64,000 nucleotides of DNA. Source: Paraphysomonas bandaiensis. Taxonomy: Eukaryota > Chrysophyceae. The notes under the pieces were generated by a model, which did not search any database, was not told where the DNA came from, and saw nothing but the letters and a program-made list of their open reading frames with translations. The stretch lies in contig CBFFRP010000125.1 of assembly GCA_965644295.1 (NCBI GenBank), forward strand, positions 62,001 to 126,000, written 5' to 3'. Position numbers and translations under genes: made by a program. Positions 49,101 through 61,600 of this stretch are shown here, piece after piece; within the stretch, counting starts at the first letter, position 1; each line of letters opens with the position of its first letter.

Positions 49101-52100
49101 ACGCGTTATGAAATATCATGTTCCCTCAATTTTATTGTCTTATTTGGAAAAGCAAATGAGTAATGCGTGTACTGTTGAAAAGTGTTGTCATCTGTTACTG
49201 AGGATATGCACTAATGGACATGAGGAAATAGTCGCTTCATTTGTCACGGATGATGCAATATCAGTGTTTGAAAAAGCTCTTTACGAATTCGGATCGCAGA
49301 ATCAGAATATTTGGGCGAATGTATCTAAGTTGTTAGTTGGAATAATTGCTGAGGGTGGTAATTGTATGTGCGCGAAGTTGGTGGGTTCAGGTTATCTCTT
49401 TCATACGCACAATATTCTTAGCGAATTGTTGGCGGAAGTCAATGTCGACTACGATGTCGTGCGCGAAACTTTAACTTTAGTCAGAGTGTGTATCGAAGAG
49501 ACAGAATCTGCTTTGCCGTTACCCGTTGAGCTGGTGATATTATTTGAAAATATGTCTCGCAGAGATCTACCCAGCGATGTAGCTATACAGGTCGCGGAAA
49601 TACAAATGCGGGCGTCAGAGTCTGATTATGAAATCACACAACTGAATCCTGGCGTTTCGATTTTAAATGATAATGTGCTCAAAATGAATCGAATGGACGA
49701 CGAACAGGCTGCGCCCATTATATGTAGGAATCTTTTGGTTAGATTTCGGAATATTAAACTCTCTGAGGTAAAGAAATCTATACCGTCAATGAACGCTACT
49801 GTCGAGAAGTCATCGTTTCCTGCTCATATAGTTTCATGCATTCAGGCTGCAACTGCGAGCGGTAATATAGAATTAGCTGTTAAAACATCTAAACGTGTCA
49901 ATCAGACCATGGAAAATACTTCTCGTAGATATCGTTTATCTGTGGCCCGAATCTTGCTCATAAACCCAAGAATACTTCTTGATATGATGCTGGCTTTTCT
50001 AAGCATTCGAGAGGTTCAACTCAATGGGATCAACTTTCTTCAACAAAATACTTATGGGGCCGCCGATGTTGAGAGGATTGGTGAAGCTGGTGGCTGTTCG
50101 GTTTTACATTGCATCATGAAGCGTCATTACGCAGACGAAGATGTAGTGACTGCAAGCATTGTGTACAGCACACACATGACGTCGTATAGCGTAGCTAATA
50201 GACTAAAAATGTTACGACAACCGGGTATTTTGATGACAACGATGAAACTATATCATTCCAATGCTTCCATGGTGGCCAAATTTTGTCGATTGGTGTGTAA
50301 TCTTTGCTTAGATTCCCGTCACGACCAAGAAGCTTTGGGAAATGCCGGAGTATGTGACTTAATAATATCATTTCTGAAAGCTCACCCCAAGAACGAGAGT
50401 GTTATTGGAATGTGTTCTCGGGCAGTTCAAAGCCTTTGTTCCCATAATAGCATGGTCTTGTATGAAATGCTCATTTCTCCATTTAACCTGGACTTGTATG
50501 TTCAGATACTATGTGGCAATATTGGAGACGTCAAAATTATGCCTCATATTTCTTTACTATTTAGAAGTTTGTTTAAGCATGAGCGATATGTGTCAACTAC
50601 AACTTTACGCAACAGTTCCTTGGCTTGTCGACTAGCTACGATGCTGAAGTCTTTTCATTCGGGCGAAACGCTAGAGTTCTTGGTGGGGCTGATTCATCAT
50701 TTTGTAATTAATATTCCGTCGTCCCGACCAAGTTTTGTATCGGCAGGAGTTATTGACACACTTCAGTCCATGCGACTGGATGGTATGGATATGCCGACAA
50801 AGGAAAAGGTTAAAAGCTGCCATGAAATTTTGACTGCCAGAAATTCTTCTGTTCTCTCTGTTGGTGAACTTGTAAAGGCGCCTGGATCTGGGCGATCTCG
50901 AATGTATCAGAAACGGAAAAGCATTTTGAAGAATGATAATGCGATTCCTCGAAAAATGTCCGTCGAAATTGCGAGTAACCGAATTAGCCGACGATTAAGT
51001 GTTTATGCTGCTCGCAAGCGAAGTGTGGTTGGCCAGGCCACTGTTCGGCACAAGGTTCGACATCTTTTGGTGTCAGTTCCGGATTCTGACGACCGTGATC
51101 ATTTGATAGCTGCTCTTCAAACTGCAATAGAGTTGGGAAGCGTTCCACTTGGAATTCGCACTATGCAGCGCGTTCAAGCACTAGTTGAAGCATCGCTAAA
51201 CGAGAAACAGGAGCATCCGATTGTTTCTAGTTTTCTTCGCTGCCCTAATATTATTCTGGATGTAATAGCTTCGTTTTTGAGCATTCGTCCTATCCAAATC
51301 TGTGGGCTCAGTGTGTTACGGCAGCTACCATACAGCTTGGAAGATATAGAGAGAGTAGGGGAGGGTGGAGGGTGCGATTTACTTTACCTAGTCATTCTTC
51401 GTCATGCATCAGATATTGAAGTGTGTATGTCATGCCTAACGTTTTGTATGATGCTTTTGCCGCCAGATACCAATAATGTAAACAGGATGGGAAAGAGGAA
51501 GGGGTTTGAGGCAATAGTTCAACTCATGAATCAGCATTTCGAATATTCAGACATCATGAATATATGCCTGAAGCTTGTATGCACACTGTGTCGAGATCAC
51601 ACGGAGAATCAAAATAAGTTGAATGAATCGGGTATTTGCGGGGTTCTAATGCGCTGGTTGATGTCTAATTTGACAGAAGAGTCATGTGTGTCAATGTCTT
51701 CGCGGGCTATTCAGAACCTTTGTGCCAACAACAATGAAGCTAACATAAAAGTTCTGGCGTCTAGAAAGCATCTGAGTGTATATATGCATATTATGAAAGT
51801 TAACCGAGAAAGTGTTAAGATATGGCGTTCCATTCTGGCTCTCTATGTGCGGATCTGTAATGGTGAAAGCGAGTATGTAAGTACTGAACTCGTCCAGAGC
51901 AGTGTGCCTTCAGAACTGGTTTCTCTGCTTGCCACAGCCGTGGATGCGCAACAGATGGAACGAGAAAATACCGCTGGCCTTTTAATTTTGACAAAACATT
52001 TCTTAGAGAATATTCCAGCACTACACCAGTCCTTTATCTCTGCAGGTATGATGTTTCAACTGGAAGCCATAATTTCCAACAGAAAAGAAGTGTTATTAAA

Positions 52101-53742
52101 GCAAACAGCACGTGACTGTCTGCAACTACTCTTGATAAACTCTTACCCTGAAAAATTGTCCAATGATATTCTCAATGTTCCCAAGGACAAAAATTGGTCG
52201 AATGAATATGGAGAAGTAAGTATTTCTTCGATGCCAACTGATAAGTCAGAACAACCACCGTGTGAAGAAAAAATGAATGTTGATACATCACTGAGCGAAG
52301 TGAAAGAGTACAGTGAGTCTAATGTTTCCCCGAATGCTTCTCCACTGAAGCTTTGTGGCGAATATAGAACCACCTCAAAAGAAACACACAGTGTTGGAGA
52401 AGGTGCGACTGCGAAGGAAGATGCGACCCCATCATCTTCTGCCTAATATATTCGCTCTCTAGCAACCAAGCCAGAGAGTGATAGTGGGTTTTGTGTTGAC
52501 ACCATGAATAAGGCTTCGTCATGTATAAGTCGAAAAATTAGTGCCTATGTTCATCGCCAGCGCAGTAGTCATTCTTTGGAAGAACTTCAGGTGACTTCAG
52601 ATACTACCAAAATCATAAGTACGCTACAAGCTTCTATTCAAGTTAATAGCATTCAAGTGGCTATTACTGCAATGACAATAATAGGTGACATATTTAATAA
52701 CTCGGACACTGACAATGAAGTACGCACTGAAATCAGGAATAACGTTGCGGCGCATCCAGCCACTCTGTTAGAAGTTATGCTATATTTCCTCGAAGATCGT
52801 GCTCTGCAATTGAAAGGAATAGAAATATATAACAACTCCCTCAGGGTCGAAATGACATCTATAGGATTGTATCCGGGAGTTGCGATGTATATGGTGGCTA
52901 CGAAACACACTTTAGATACTGAAGTGTGTACATCTGTATTGAGGTATAGTTCTTCGCTAACTTCCAGCAACGTATCTATGAGGCACCAGATGTCAATGAC
53001 AAAAGGATTGGAAATAATTGTAAAAGTAATGGGTTGTCACCGATCATCCTCACGAGTAATGATGGGGTGTTGTCAATTAGTGTTCAATCTGTGTGAGCCA
53101 TCTACAGTTGCTCAGTCTGCCTTAGGCGAGGCAGGGGTGTGCGATAAGTTGCTTAAATGGCTCATGGCTAACCCAGGCGAAGAAGTTGTTGTAGCGACCA
53201 TGTCTCGAGCCATGATTTGTCTCATTGCTGGTAAAAATACCCGCAACTGTACATATCAATCATCCGTAGATAATCTAAATTTAGATTTGCGAATCCTTCA
53301 GACTAATCTTACGAACTCTGTTGTATGGCGATTTGTATACACTCTGTTGATTGAATTAGCTAAATGTGGGGGTGATTCTGTTGCAGAAAGGCTTTTGAAT
53401 GGTGATTTTGTCCCAGTTCTTAATTTTGTCAATATGACTGTTTCAAGTGAAATATCGGACGAAAAGGTTATTGCTGCATTTTTCGCGATGATTATGTATT
53501 TCATACGAAATATACAATCCGTTAGAAGTACAATGATTGATATGGGGCTCATATGCAGATTAGAGGCATTAAAGAGTCGGAATTCGAACACTTATATTGG
53601 TGGTGCAGTGTCAAAGCTTCTTGATCGAACATGTGTGTCGCACGAAAGAATTAACCGAGATGAAGGCCGCATCAGTTATTGGAAGGAATTGGAGAATACT
53701 GCGGACAAAATACAGCGAGCGCAACATGCTGGCGGTATATAA
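46165..53742 (+). CDS. Large armadillo/HEAT-type repeat protein with N-terminal IQ motif
   Basis: About 2,440 residues. Main exons are 46600-52402 and 52463-53742. The intron 52403-52462 (60 bp) is needed to join what otherwise look like two genes, and it fuses them in phase. The 5' part is tentative: 46165-46280, 46330-46382 and 46448-46521, ending at acceptor 46599. An alternative with three smaller introns around 46541-46750 also keeps frame. The IQ motif LMAVKIQASVRRYLVKLRM (about 46785-46840) suggests calmodulin binding. Five copies of a module of about 350-450 residues follow, each opening with a helix pair like FLSNRSIQMSGLSVLQQLPY then S.ED.E.VGE.GGC (near 47695, 48760, 50000, 51270 and 52780). 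Between modules are basic Ser/Arg segments (NRISRRLSVYAARKRS). No enzyme motif. Probably a scaffold; role unknown. Confidence 0.8.
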
Positions 53743-55282
53743 TATGGCTGTACACAGCTCAGAGTAAAAATGGATGTGCTTCAGACTCTATTATAGTATG
53801 CAGCTTATATAAAAATTGAGTATACTGCAGATGTTAAATTTTAGATTCGATTTCTGCCACATTGCGATACGAAGTATGGCTTATATACCTGAGCGAGGTA
53901 AATCCGATATTTCCATCATTGGGTTGGCACTCTTGCACTGATGAAGCAGACATGTCGTAAGCGGCCCAGGGGCCGAGAAAAAGCTCGATAAGTTACTGCC
54001 AAGTACTTAAGGCAACCAATGGACTAAATGTGTCACATTTGCTCATGTGGAGTTGAGAAGGACCAGGGATTTATACACACGATATATTCGAAGTTGCATG
54101 TACATATGAATAATATTTTACCCTAGCTTCGACTTTGAATTTTTTGCTGTTTACGATGTTATATTACTGGGTAAATTTTTGGTGTTGTATAGGATGTGGG
54201 TCTCTGTTTACGTAAATATAATACTTGATATTATCATTCAATCGTGTGTGTTTGAATAGTATTGTATTGATCGATGATGTTTTTTGTTAGTGTTTCATCA
54301 CTATATTCTACCTAGTACTAAAATATATTAGCATACATAGTATTACTAGAAGTCGACTCATAGCAGAGTTTCAAGTCAATTATTGGCGTAAGTGGCGGTT
54401 GTGGTAGATCGATCATAAAAGTAAGGTACACGCTTCTGATAAGGAAATAGTGGGCGCATCGCGCAAAAGAGATGAAATGTACAGACAATGGGAGGGCTTA
54501 CATTGCTTTTATATTACAATCTCAGTATATTTACAAGGCATATCCCTAAGGAATTTCTCCTCTTTCTCTACCATTTTCCACTCCATGTAACGCCCACTGT
54601 AAACAGCCTGTTTCCCTCTACAGAGTCGGACTCACACCTTCAAAGTAACAGTGCCAATTCAAAACTTTCATCACCGTAACTATTAAAAAGAAACGGTGAA
54701 TATATATTATATATTATACCGCATATAATATACTATACAAGATCAACTTTACACACAACGTAAGCTCAATTCAACTTCATATTTATTAAGCTACTGAAAT
54801 AAATCAGCTATCCCTTAACAACATTATAATACCATATGATATATAAAGAGAATTCGAAAGCAAGAAGATTTGAAGGAAAATATCAATATGATGTATAGCA
54901 ATCGTTGTGTAAGAATTAAAGACATAGAAATTAGGCGGACAGATCATTGCGTTGCACAGCCAAGTGTCTATATGTGCGTAATAGCAGTAAATCCTGCATT
55001 CTTCAATATCGTCATCTGTTCATCATTTTCGATGAAGCTGCTTTCATAATTACCAGTATTTTCATTCGAAGCTAGTTGAAATGAGAATAAATCCGTACAC
55101 AGTTGTTGGCAAGATTTCAGAAATCACATAACAAAAAGAGTCTCAAGATACCTACGATTACACAACGCTGAAATAATGCATAGCTCACATAAACACTGTT
55201 TGATATGTACACATTTATATAGCTTTTTCCCCCACCTTTCCTTTCATCAATTACTATTACCATATACAGTAAACTATTAAAT
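53743..55282. other. Convergent intergenic spacer, no gene seen
   Basis: 1.5 kb AT-rich sequence between two gene ends. Short open frames here have no recognisable content. A TATATAT-rich palindromic stretch lies at about 54700-54735. No RNA gene recognised. Confidence 0.55.
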
Positions 55283-56287
55283 TTACTGTAGCTGCAATAC
55301 AGCAACAACAGCCATGTGATCAGACGCTGGGGGCCACCCACCCCTAGAATTATTCACAAATGCAGCGACCACACGGAAACGCTCCCACCTATTACTTACT
55401 TCTATTTCATCTGAAAGGTTTGTACACAATTTACTATCCCTAACACTCTGTATATGGGCCAGTAGAGGAGCATTAGTTGTTATGTAGTCAATTGTTCGAC
55501 TTGGCTATCGAGCATTACCATCAGTTACTCGATGTGCTATAAATACAACAGGGGCTTACCCGATTCTCTTCTTCTATACTAGATGGACGAATCGGATGTG
55601 TTACTGGAGGCATTAGATGAAGACTCTCGAACACATCATGCAGCGCCAAGGTGGGTAAACTGTGGGTCGCCGTACCTGTCATGAGAGGCGAACGATTTCC
55701 CAATCTCAACACGCGCAAGGGATGGAAATCTTCATTGAAGTCACCAGCAAACACAACAGGCTCAAGCGGATTCTCCATTATGCTACTCAAGTACTCTAAT
55801 ACTCTTCGAGCACATTCGATTCTGGGATTAATGCCAGTTGTGATTTCTGTCTCAGTTCCACACCACGGAAAGTGTGCTGTGCTATAGCATTGATATTCAG
55901 CTACCAGTCACTCATATATAACAAATAAGACCTGACAATGAACGAAATATCTGGTCTTGAACGAAGTCTAAATCTAGCCCAGAATAATCCCCTTCTGGGA
56001 TAGTCAGCGATATGCAACGACTGAAATCCATGCTCTATTTTATCGATGATTCTCTCATCCCACAGTATATTACTCTCTAACTCCCATGAATTAATATGTG
56101 TATGATATGGTAATGCATCACATATAATCTTTAAGTTATCAGGTGTGACTTCCTGGAACACTGCTATATCTGGTGCAATGGTGCTTACTGTATTCCGCAA
56201 TACGGGAATTCTTTCAGGAAAGAAATTGTTTCCCCATATATTGAATGTCATTACAGACACACGACAAGGAAGTGTGGGCCCTTCCAT
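55283..56287 (-). CDS. Endonuclease/exonuclease/phosphatase (DNase I-like fold) family enzyme
   Basis: Metal-dependent phosphodiesterase fold shared by DNase I, AP endonucleases, inositol phosphatases and neutral sphingomyelinases. Three exons, 56287-55932, 55881-55560 and 55504-55283, join in phase to 299 residues (introns 55882-55931 and 55505-55559). Core motifs in order: VMTFNIWGNN (metal-site Asn, about residue 16), APDIAVFQEVTPDN (catalytic Glu, about 46), STAHFPWCGTETE (about 120), VVFAGDFNEDFHP (Asp/Asn, about 160) and ASDHMAVVAVL (terminal SDH, about 287). All catalytic positions are present, so the enzyme should be active. The second splice junction is confirmed because it connects the GDFN part to the SDH part. 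No signal peptide or membrane helix seen. Substrate cannot be told from sequence: nucleic acid, phosphoinositide and sphingolipid are all possible. Confidence 0.9.
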
Positions 56288-56738
56288 ACGATAGAGTAGC
56301 TATGAATATATATATATATATATATATGCAGTCAGTGACTTCATACACTTCATTTCACTGTACACAGCTGCTGTGTTGATAAGATCCCATATACCAGTAT
56401 ACAGTATGCTTGATAGGGTATAGAAATTCCTACAGAAAATACATAGAAATACCGACTGAGTTTTCGTCCAATCAGATTGATTCTTTTCTCTAATTTTAAC
56501 CAACAAATAACAGAGTCGATATCACGAATCGATGTATTTTATTGGATGATTCAGATATATTGTTTGCATCCATTGCTAAAAAGCAAGCCATATGTTTTAA
56601 CGATACACGTCCATGAAATTGATACAATCTGTATGGCTAGTCATTTCAACTTTTCCCTTGAGGAAACAATGGTACTTTGCTTTCAACATTGTTGCGTCAT
56701 GTCTATGAAATCATAGTAAATTGCAGCATATATCTTAC
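56288..56738. promoter_or_regulatory. Divergent promoter region
   Basis: 451 bp between divergent start codons of the phosphodiesterase-family gene and the SLC25 carrier gene. Apart from the AT microsatellite I see no defined element. Confidence 0.45.
56304..56328. repeat. (AT)n microsatellite
   Basis: About eleven AT units directly upstream of the start codon of the endonuclease/phosphatase-family gene, within its likely 5' leader or promoter. Confidence 0.9.
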
Positions 56739-57671
56739 ATGGCATCCGTTACAGTTCAACAAGAACCACAAGAAAATTGGATATCATGGAATAGCTTGGA
56801 TACAGCATCGTACACTGGCTATCTCTCTGGAATATCACTTTTTAGTGGGATACTTACTTATCCATTTTACGTATTGACCACTCGGCAACAGGCAGGCACG
56901 AAAGTGACAGGGGATGTTCCCACGAGATACGGAGTTGGAATTAGACAAGCAGTCCAAAAGATAGGATGGCGGGGACTCTATCGAGGAGTTGTCATAAGCA
57001 ACGTCGTTTATATGCCCAGTAGTGTGGCGTATTTAGCAATTACAGAAATCTCGAGAGAGCATATTAACTCTTCACTACGTACTTTACTCCCTACGACCAG
57101 ACGAGAGTACACCGATCTCATACAAGTGATATGGAGCGGAATATTAGCAAATGGTGTAGCAATACTAATATCAAATCCTGTAAATTGCATAGTATCTAAA
57201 GTAATTGTTCAGAAGAAAGGAGAGAATCTCAACTTTATAGAGATGACCAGGTATACGTATCGATTATTTGGAATTAAAGGCTTCATGCATGGGTTTGGAT
57301 GTAACTTCGTTCATGGAACTGTTGGAAGTGCGGTTTGGTGGTGGAGTTACGTTACCAGTAGGCGCCATACGACCCACTATATGCACGAAAAACACAATCT
57401 TTCGAATCCATTCTATGTAGATGCATTTTCTGGCTGTGTTGCCGGATTTCTGTCAACTGTAATGGTTCACCCTATCGATACTATAGCCTCTAAAGTCATG
57501 ACAGGAGCAACAAAAAGTACAACTTTAGTCAGTGCAATTGTAGAGGTTACACATAGAGACGGTTTTCGTGCACTATGGAAGGGAATAGTGCCAAGTATGG
57601 CTGGTACAGCAGCTACATCTTGTGTGTTTGCTCTATCGTACGAATTCATTAAGCAATCTTCTTTAATCTAG
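56739..57671 (+). CDS. Mitochondrial carrier family (SLC25) protein
   Basis: Single-exon gene of 310 residues starting at MASVTVQQ; the upstream in-frame codons have no ATG. Three SLC25 repeats: YPFYVLTTRQQAG (about residue 42), NPVNCIVSKVIVQKKG (about 145) and HPIDTIASKVMTGATK (about 243). Each repeat is followed by a glycine-rich amphipathic stretch, for example GWRGLYRGVVISNVVYMPSS and GFRALWKGIVPSMAGTAATS. Transport substrate is unclear. The Px(D/N)xxxx(K/T) motifs are only partly conserved: repeat 1 has Y instead of D/E. Such divergence is seen in the SLC25A44/A46 branch, which handles amino acids or serves mitochondrial membrane dynamics; this comparison is weak. It differs strongly from the phosphate carrier in this window, so it is not a recent duplicate. 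Inner (possibly outer) mitochondrial membrane. Confidence 0.9.
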   Translation: MASVTVQQEPQENWISWNSLDTASYTGYLSGISLFSGILTYPFYVLTTRQQAGTKVTGDVPTRYGVGIRQAVQKIGWRGLYRGVVISNVVYMPSSVAYLAITEISREHINSSLRTLLPTTRREYTDLIQVIWSGILANGVAILISNPVNCIVSKVIVQKKGENLNFIEMTRYTYRLFGIKGFMHGFGCNFVHGTVGSAVWWWSYVTSRRHTTHYMHEKHNLSNPFYVDAFSGCVAGFLSTVMVHPIDTIASKVMTGATKSTTLVSAIVEVTHRDGFRALWKGIVPSMAGTAATSCVFALSYEFIKQSSLI

Positions 57672-57943
57672 CTTATAATATTTTAATATGTGATAGAAAC
57701 CTTAATATTTTGTTATCAGACATTAATAATTGCTTCTATATTGTAGTCAAGTAGTATGGAATTAATTCGCTGAAGAAAAAGCTCTGTATGGAATTAACAC
57801 TAGCTCTACTAACAATTTAAATATTTTGCTTCGCAAATACTATGACAATCGCAATCGGCAAGCTACATTTTCGTACTTTTAGATACAGATAATATCAATC
57901 CACGTGACGTTTTCAAAATATACTCCAGCGTAATGATTTGTAC

Positions 57944-58158
57944 CAGAGATAGGGAACAATACATTGTACTACAATACATTGTGCAATATATTGTATATTG
58001 ATTGGTGGACTGGTCAAATATTCCATCAATATTGTTTCTGTTAAAGTAGCTCACAATATATTGCAATAGTATTGTAGGGCCGGTTTAAAAACTCCATCAA
58101 TACTATTGATGGAACGCTATCTAACAATAGTATTGCAATATATTTTTCCCTATCCCTG
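57944..58158. mobile_element. hAT-like MITE (non-autonomous DNA transposon), 215 bp
   Basis: The ends CAGAGATAGGGAACAATA (57944) and TATTTTTCCCTATCCCTG (ending 58158) are inverted copies matching at 16 of 18 positions. Flanking 8-mers ATTTGTAC (57936-57943) and ATTAGTAC (58159-58166) match 7 of 8, as an aged target-site duplication. CAG-type termini with 8-bp duplications are the hallmark of hAT elements. The interior is built of CAATA/TATTG repeats and has no open frame, so it depends on a transposase elsewhere. Confidence 0.75.
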
Positions 58159-58224
58159 ATTAGTACTAAATATGGAATCTAAACAAGTGTTAAATTGCTG
58201 AATAACGATACTACTGTATTCTGT

Positions 58225-58323
58225 ATTGCAATAGTATTATTGGGTCGGTTTAAAAACTCCATTAATATTCTTCGTGAGACGCTATCTAACAATAGTGTTG
58301 TAATATATTGTTTCCTACCCCTG
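58225..58323. mobile_element. Partial second copy of the same MITE
   Basis: The segment ATTGCAATAGTATT...GGTCGGTTTAAAAACTCC... ending TTTCCTACCCCTG repeats the right half of the neighbouring element (58060-58158) in the same orientation with scattered differences. The left end is missing, so it is a truncated relic or the product of a local duplication. Confidence 0.7.
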
Positions 58324-58604
58324 GAGTGTGCCATAGTGAACAATATCAAGAGAAACACACACGTAGCTCTCCAACGTCCTGTGTGTGTAAACATCATGCC
58401 AGGCTATAGTTGCCAATAGTGAGCATTGTAGTACTCACTGATCTTTCAATCATTTTATGATTTGCCTATAACTACACTACAGACTCAGAAGTAAAATGAC
58501 GGCCTTTTTCACAGCTATATATTTTAAATTATGTTTGAATACACCACGAACAAAGACGTTACTAATAGTAATCTAAACAACTTAACTCAAATACAAGGAT
58601 CGAT

Positions 58605-61600
58605 TTACTCTTCATCCGGAATTAATTCTTCCAGAAGCTCACGAACGAAATCTGCACGACTGGGGACTTTTTCCAATTCTTCCTCTTGCGTTCTCGTAAG
58701 TGTGAATACTTTACTCAAATCGCTGTTATCCATTGAGAGTGCTCGAAGCTGCACTCCAAACTCCAGCTGGATTAACTGTGTTAGATAGTGTTGTCCATGT
58801 ATGAGCATCCCAGATCGGTGCAGCGTCGTTTTTTGAATACTGTCCACTGCTTTCGTCAAACCGGCGCTAACAATTTCTCTTGTTGCATCAGCAGCCACGT
58901 CCTGAGGCGATGTTGGGCGACGCTTAGGTGCAGCAGAGTCCACTGACACAATCCTTTTTGGCACAGGCCTTTGTACAGACACTTTAGGTGTTTCTTCTTT
59001 AGGTTCTTCTTGTGGAAGCTCTTCTTTTGTCTCTAAAATTGGGTCGGGAGCAGGCGACAATCTCTTTGTCTCTGTCTTCGCTTCCGGTCTTTTATCTTTA
59101 GATTTCAATTGCTTAGTTGTCGTAGACTGCGGTGAATCATGCGGGCTGAGTGATCTCGTCTTAGGGGTGCCACTTCCTTTAGGGCTATTGGGATATGATG
59201 ACTTTGGCGTCATTGTCGCACTACCAGTTGCAGACAGCAAACCTCCACGGTTTTTCTTGCCTACTCTACTCTGAGGGGAGTTTGATAAAGCATTTTTGGA
59301 CGAGTGCTGGCGCTTGGAGGTCAACGGGTTAAGGGGGGTTGTTTTCGGCACCCCTTTCTTCTGCTTCAGCGTAGATGCTGCAATTCCAGCATTAGCCACC
59401 TCCTCGGTCGACTCCGCATTGGCTGCATCCATAGATTGTACCATTCCCAGGGTCTCTCGCAAGAACTCTGCATGCTTCTTTGCCGACTCGTCTCCGGTGT
59501 CGGACAAGCCGGTCACATGGGTTGATGATGAGGCTTGAGAAGCTATACTCTTTTCCGCCAAACTGTTACCACGCGAGAAACTCCGACTGACCTGTCTGGA
59601 GAGTGACTTCTGGCGAATGAGCTTTACCTCTTTTGTGTGCGCCGCCTGTGTCTTGCCAATATACTTCATTTGCTCCTTATATACCCCAAATTTGTCATAA
59701 TGATTATCTCCCTGTCTGCCATACGTGGACGATCCAAAGAGACTATCTGACTTTTGGGAGGCCTTCGAGGTAAGAACACCACTAGCCTCATCCGCCATGG
59801 AGAGCTTCTGTTGCGAAGTAATAAGGTGCATGAGTGGGTGCTGATCGCGTAGTTGAGGGTTCTTTGCAATTTCTTTAAAGAATATTCTCTCCCGTTCAGC
59901 CACCATGCGGCGGATATCCTCCTGTGAGTAACTCTGATTCACTGCACTCGCACTTGCAGATACAGAATGAAGCTGAGGGGCTGAAGCAGATCGGTCAACA
60001 GTGGACACTGAGTGCAGGCCAGTATCCTTTTTCCTAAACAGTTCCATGGAGTCAGATTCATTGCGTATAGATCGAGGAACAGTCGGCTGTTCTCGAGCAT
60101 CAGTACTGCGAAGACCAATGGCATTCTCCTTCGCTGTGAGGTGATTCTCACTGGGATCCATGTGACTCGACCACGCCACTGATGGCTGTCTGCCTGCCTT
60201 GCTCTTTGTTCGTGTGTGAATAGAGCTCATCGCCCGCCAATCAGCGCTACTTGGTCGGGCCACTGACTGGGATGACTGAAGACTGCGCTGGTATACCGAA
60301 CCATCTGTAGTGGCAAAAAGTTTGGTGAGATCTTGCCCCACACGTAACAACATCGTCGTGAACTCGGCATACACCAGATAACAGTTTTCACACAGCGTTA
60401 CTGTCTTGTACAAAAAAAGAGGGTCTTTTTTGCACTGCTGAAAACTCTTAGCAGATAATTTAGGATGAATGTACCTCAATATGGGGGGAATACGCAGCTC
60501 ATCTGACTCAAGAGGTTTCGTTAGATCCATCTTCCTAGACTTACCTAGGTAGTCGTCCGCGGAAGCCATATGCAGACAACCAAACCCAACTCCTCCAGCT
60601 GCCTCAATGATCTCATCCTTAGGTGGCCATCGAAGCTGAACACCTGGGTCCGACATCTCAACTATAAGATGCAATACATGTTCATAGTGCTTAATAATAG
60701 TTTTGTAATGCATCGGGTGTCGTAGGTCCTCTAGACATTTGTTTCCGCAGCTCACACACCGCACCTCCTTCTTGGTTTTTAGTTTATCGTAAGATCTATT
60801 GGGGTTCAAATGCACTGTGGGAGGCAGACCAAGGACGCTGTCGATATTTACCAATGATGAATTCGGAACTGATTCTTGACCAAAGGAAGTTGGAGGTGTG
60901 CAGCAGCGGATGGATGTTGTGTACAACAGCCACACCTTATCTCGGGAGTCTACTTTTAAGTTCAGAACTAATCGCGATACTTGACTCTGCGCAAACGTGA
61001 CCTCCGATATATGGGACACCACAGCTTCACATATGCGTTGCACTTGTCCGGCTAGTACAGGCCCTCTCAGTGGAGCAGATACACTGTAGAACTCCGGCCC
61101 TTCGTATGTCACACAGCGCTCATAGAGGCCGTAACGCTGGTCATGTAAATGGTGAATATTTTCCGCGCGTTCCAAAAGGCAAACTTTTGGTGACCATATT
61201 GCTCGAATCGTTTCATTTTTGGTACCTTTGGGCTCGATGAATCTCTGCAATATACCGTTGTTCGATTCCCACCTATCATATAAAAATGCCTGAAATGCTT
61301 TGCGATCCATATACTCAATGGTATTAGACGCTGCCTTCTTATCCACCTTTTCACCTGGAGGAGCAGTAGCAAATGACACAAATGTTGCAATGACGTCGTA
61401 TCCCAACACATGTTTCGTGAATGCATCTTCGATCCGAGCATTCAGAAGGTTATTCCTGTTCTTTTTCTTAATTTTCCCATTCGATGATGTGAAATACCAT
61501 GTTACAGGCTGACCATACTTGAAAATGACTGTATCTGGAATATTGATGGATGGGCCAAAATTCAGCTCATCCTTCATCCACAATAAGTTAAAAAACTCCT

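Larger units (their letters stand above)
57672..58604. other. Convergent intergenic spacer hosting MITE sequence
   Basis: 933 bp between two gene ends, largely occupied by repetitive AT-rich sequence: a hAT-type MITE at 57944-58158 and a related partial copy at 58225-58323. No coding frame supported. Confidence 0.6.

Noticed and set aside
52447-52503. A stop followed by a new ATG, suggesting two separate armadillo genes
   Set aside because: A 60-bp GT-AG intron (52403-52462) removes the stop and joins both frames in phase, and the fifth module continues the repeat pattern.
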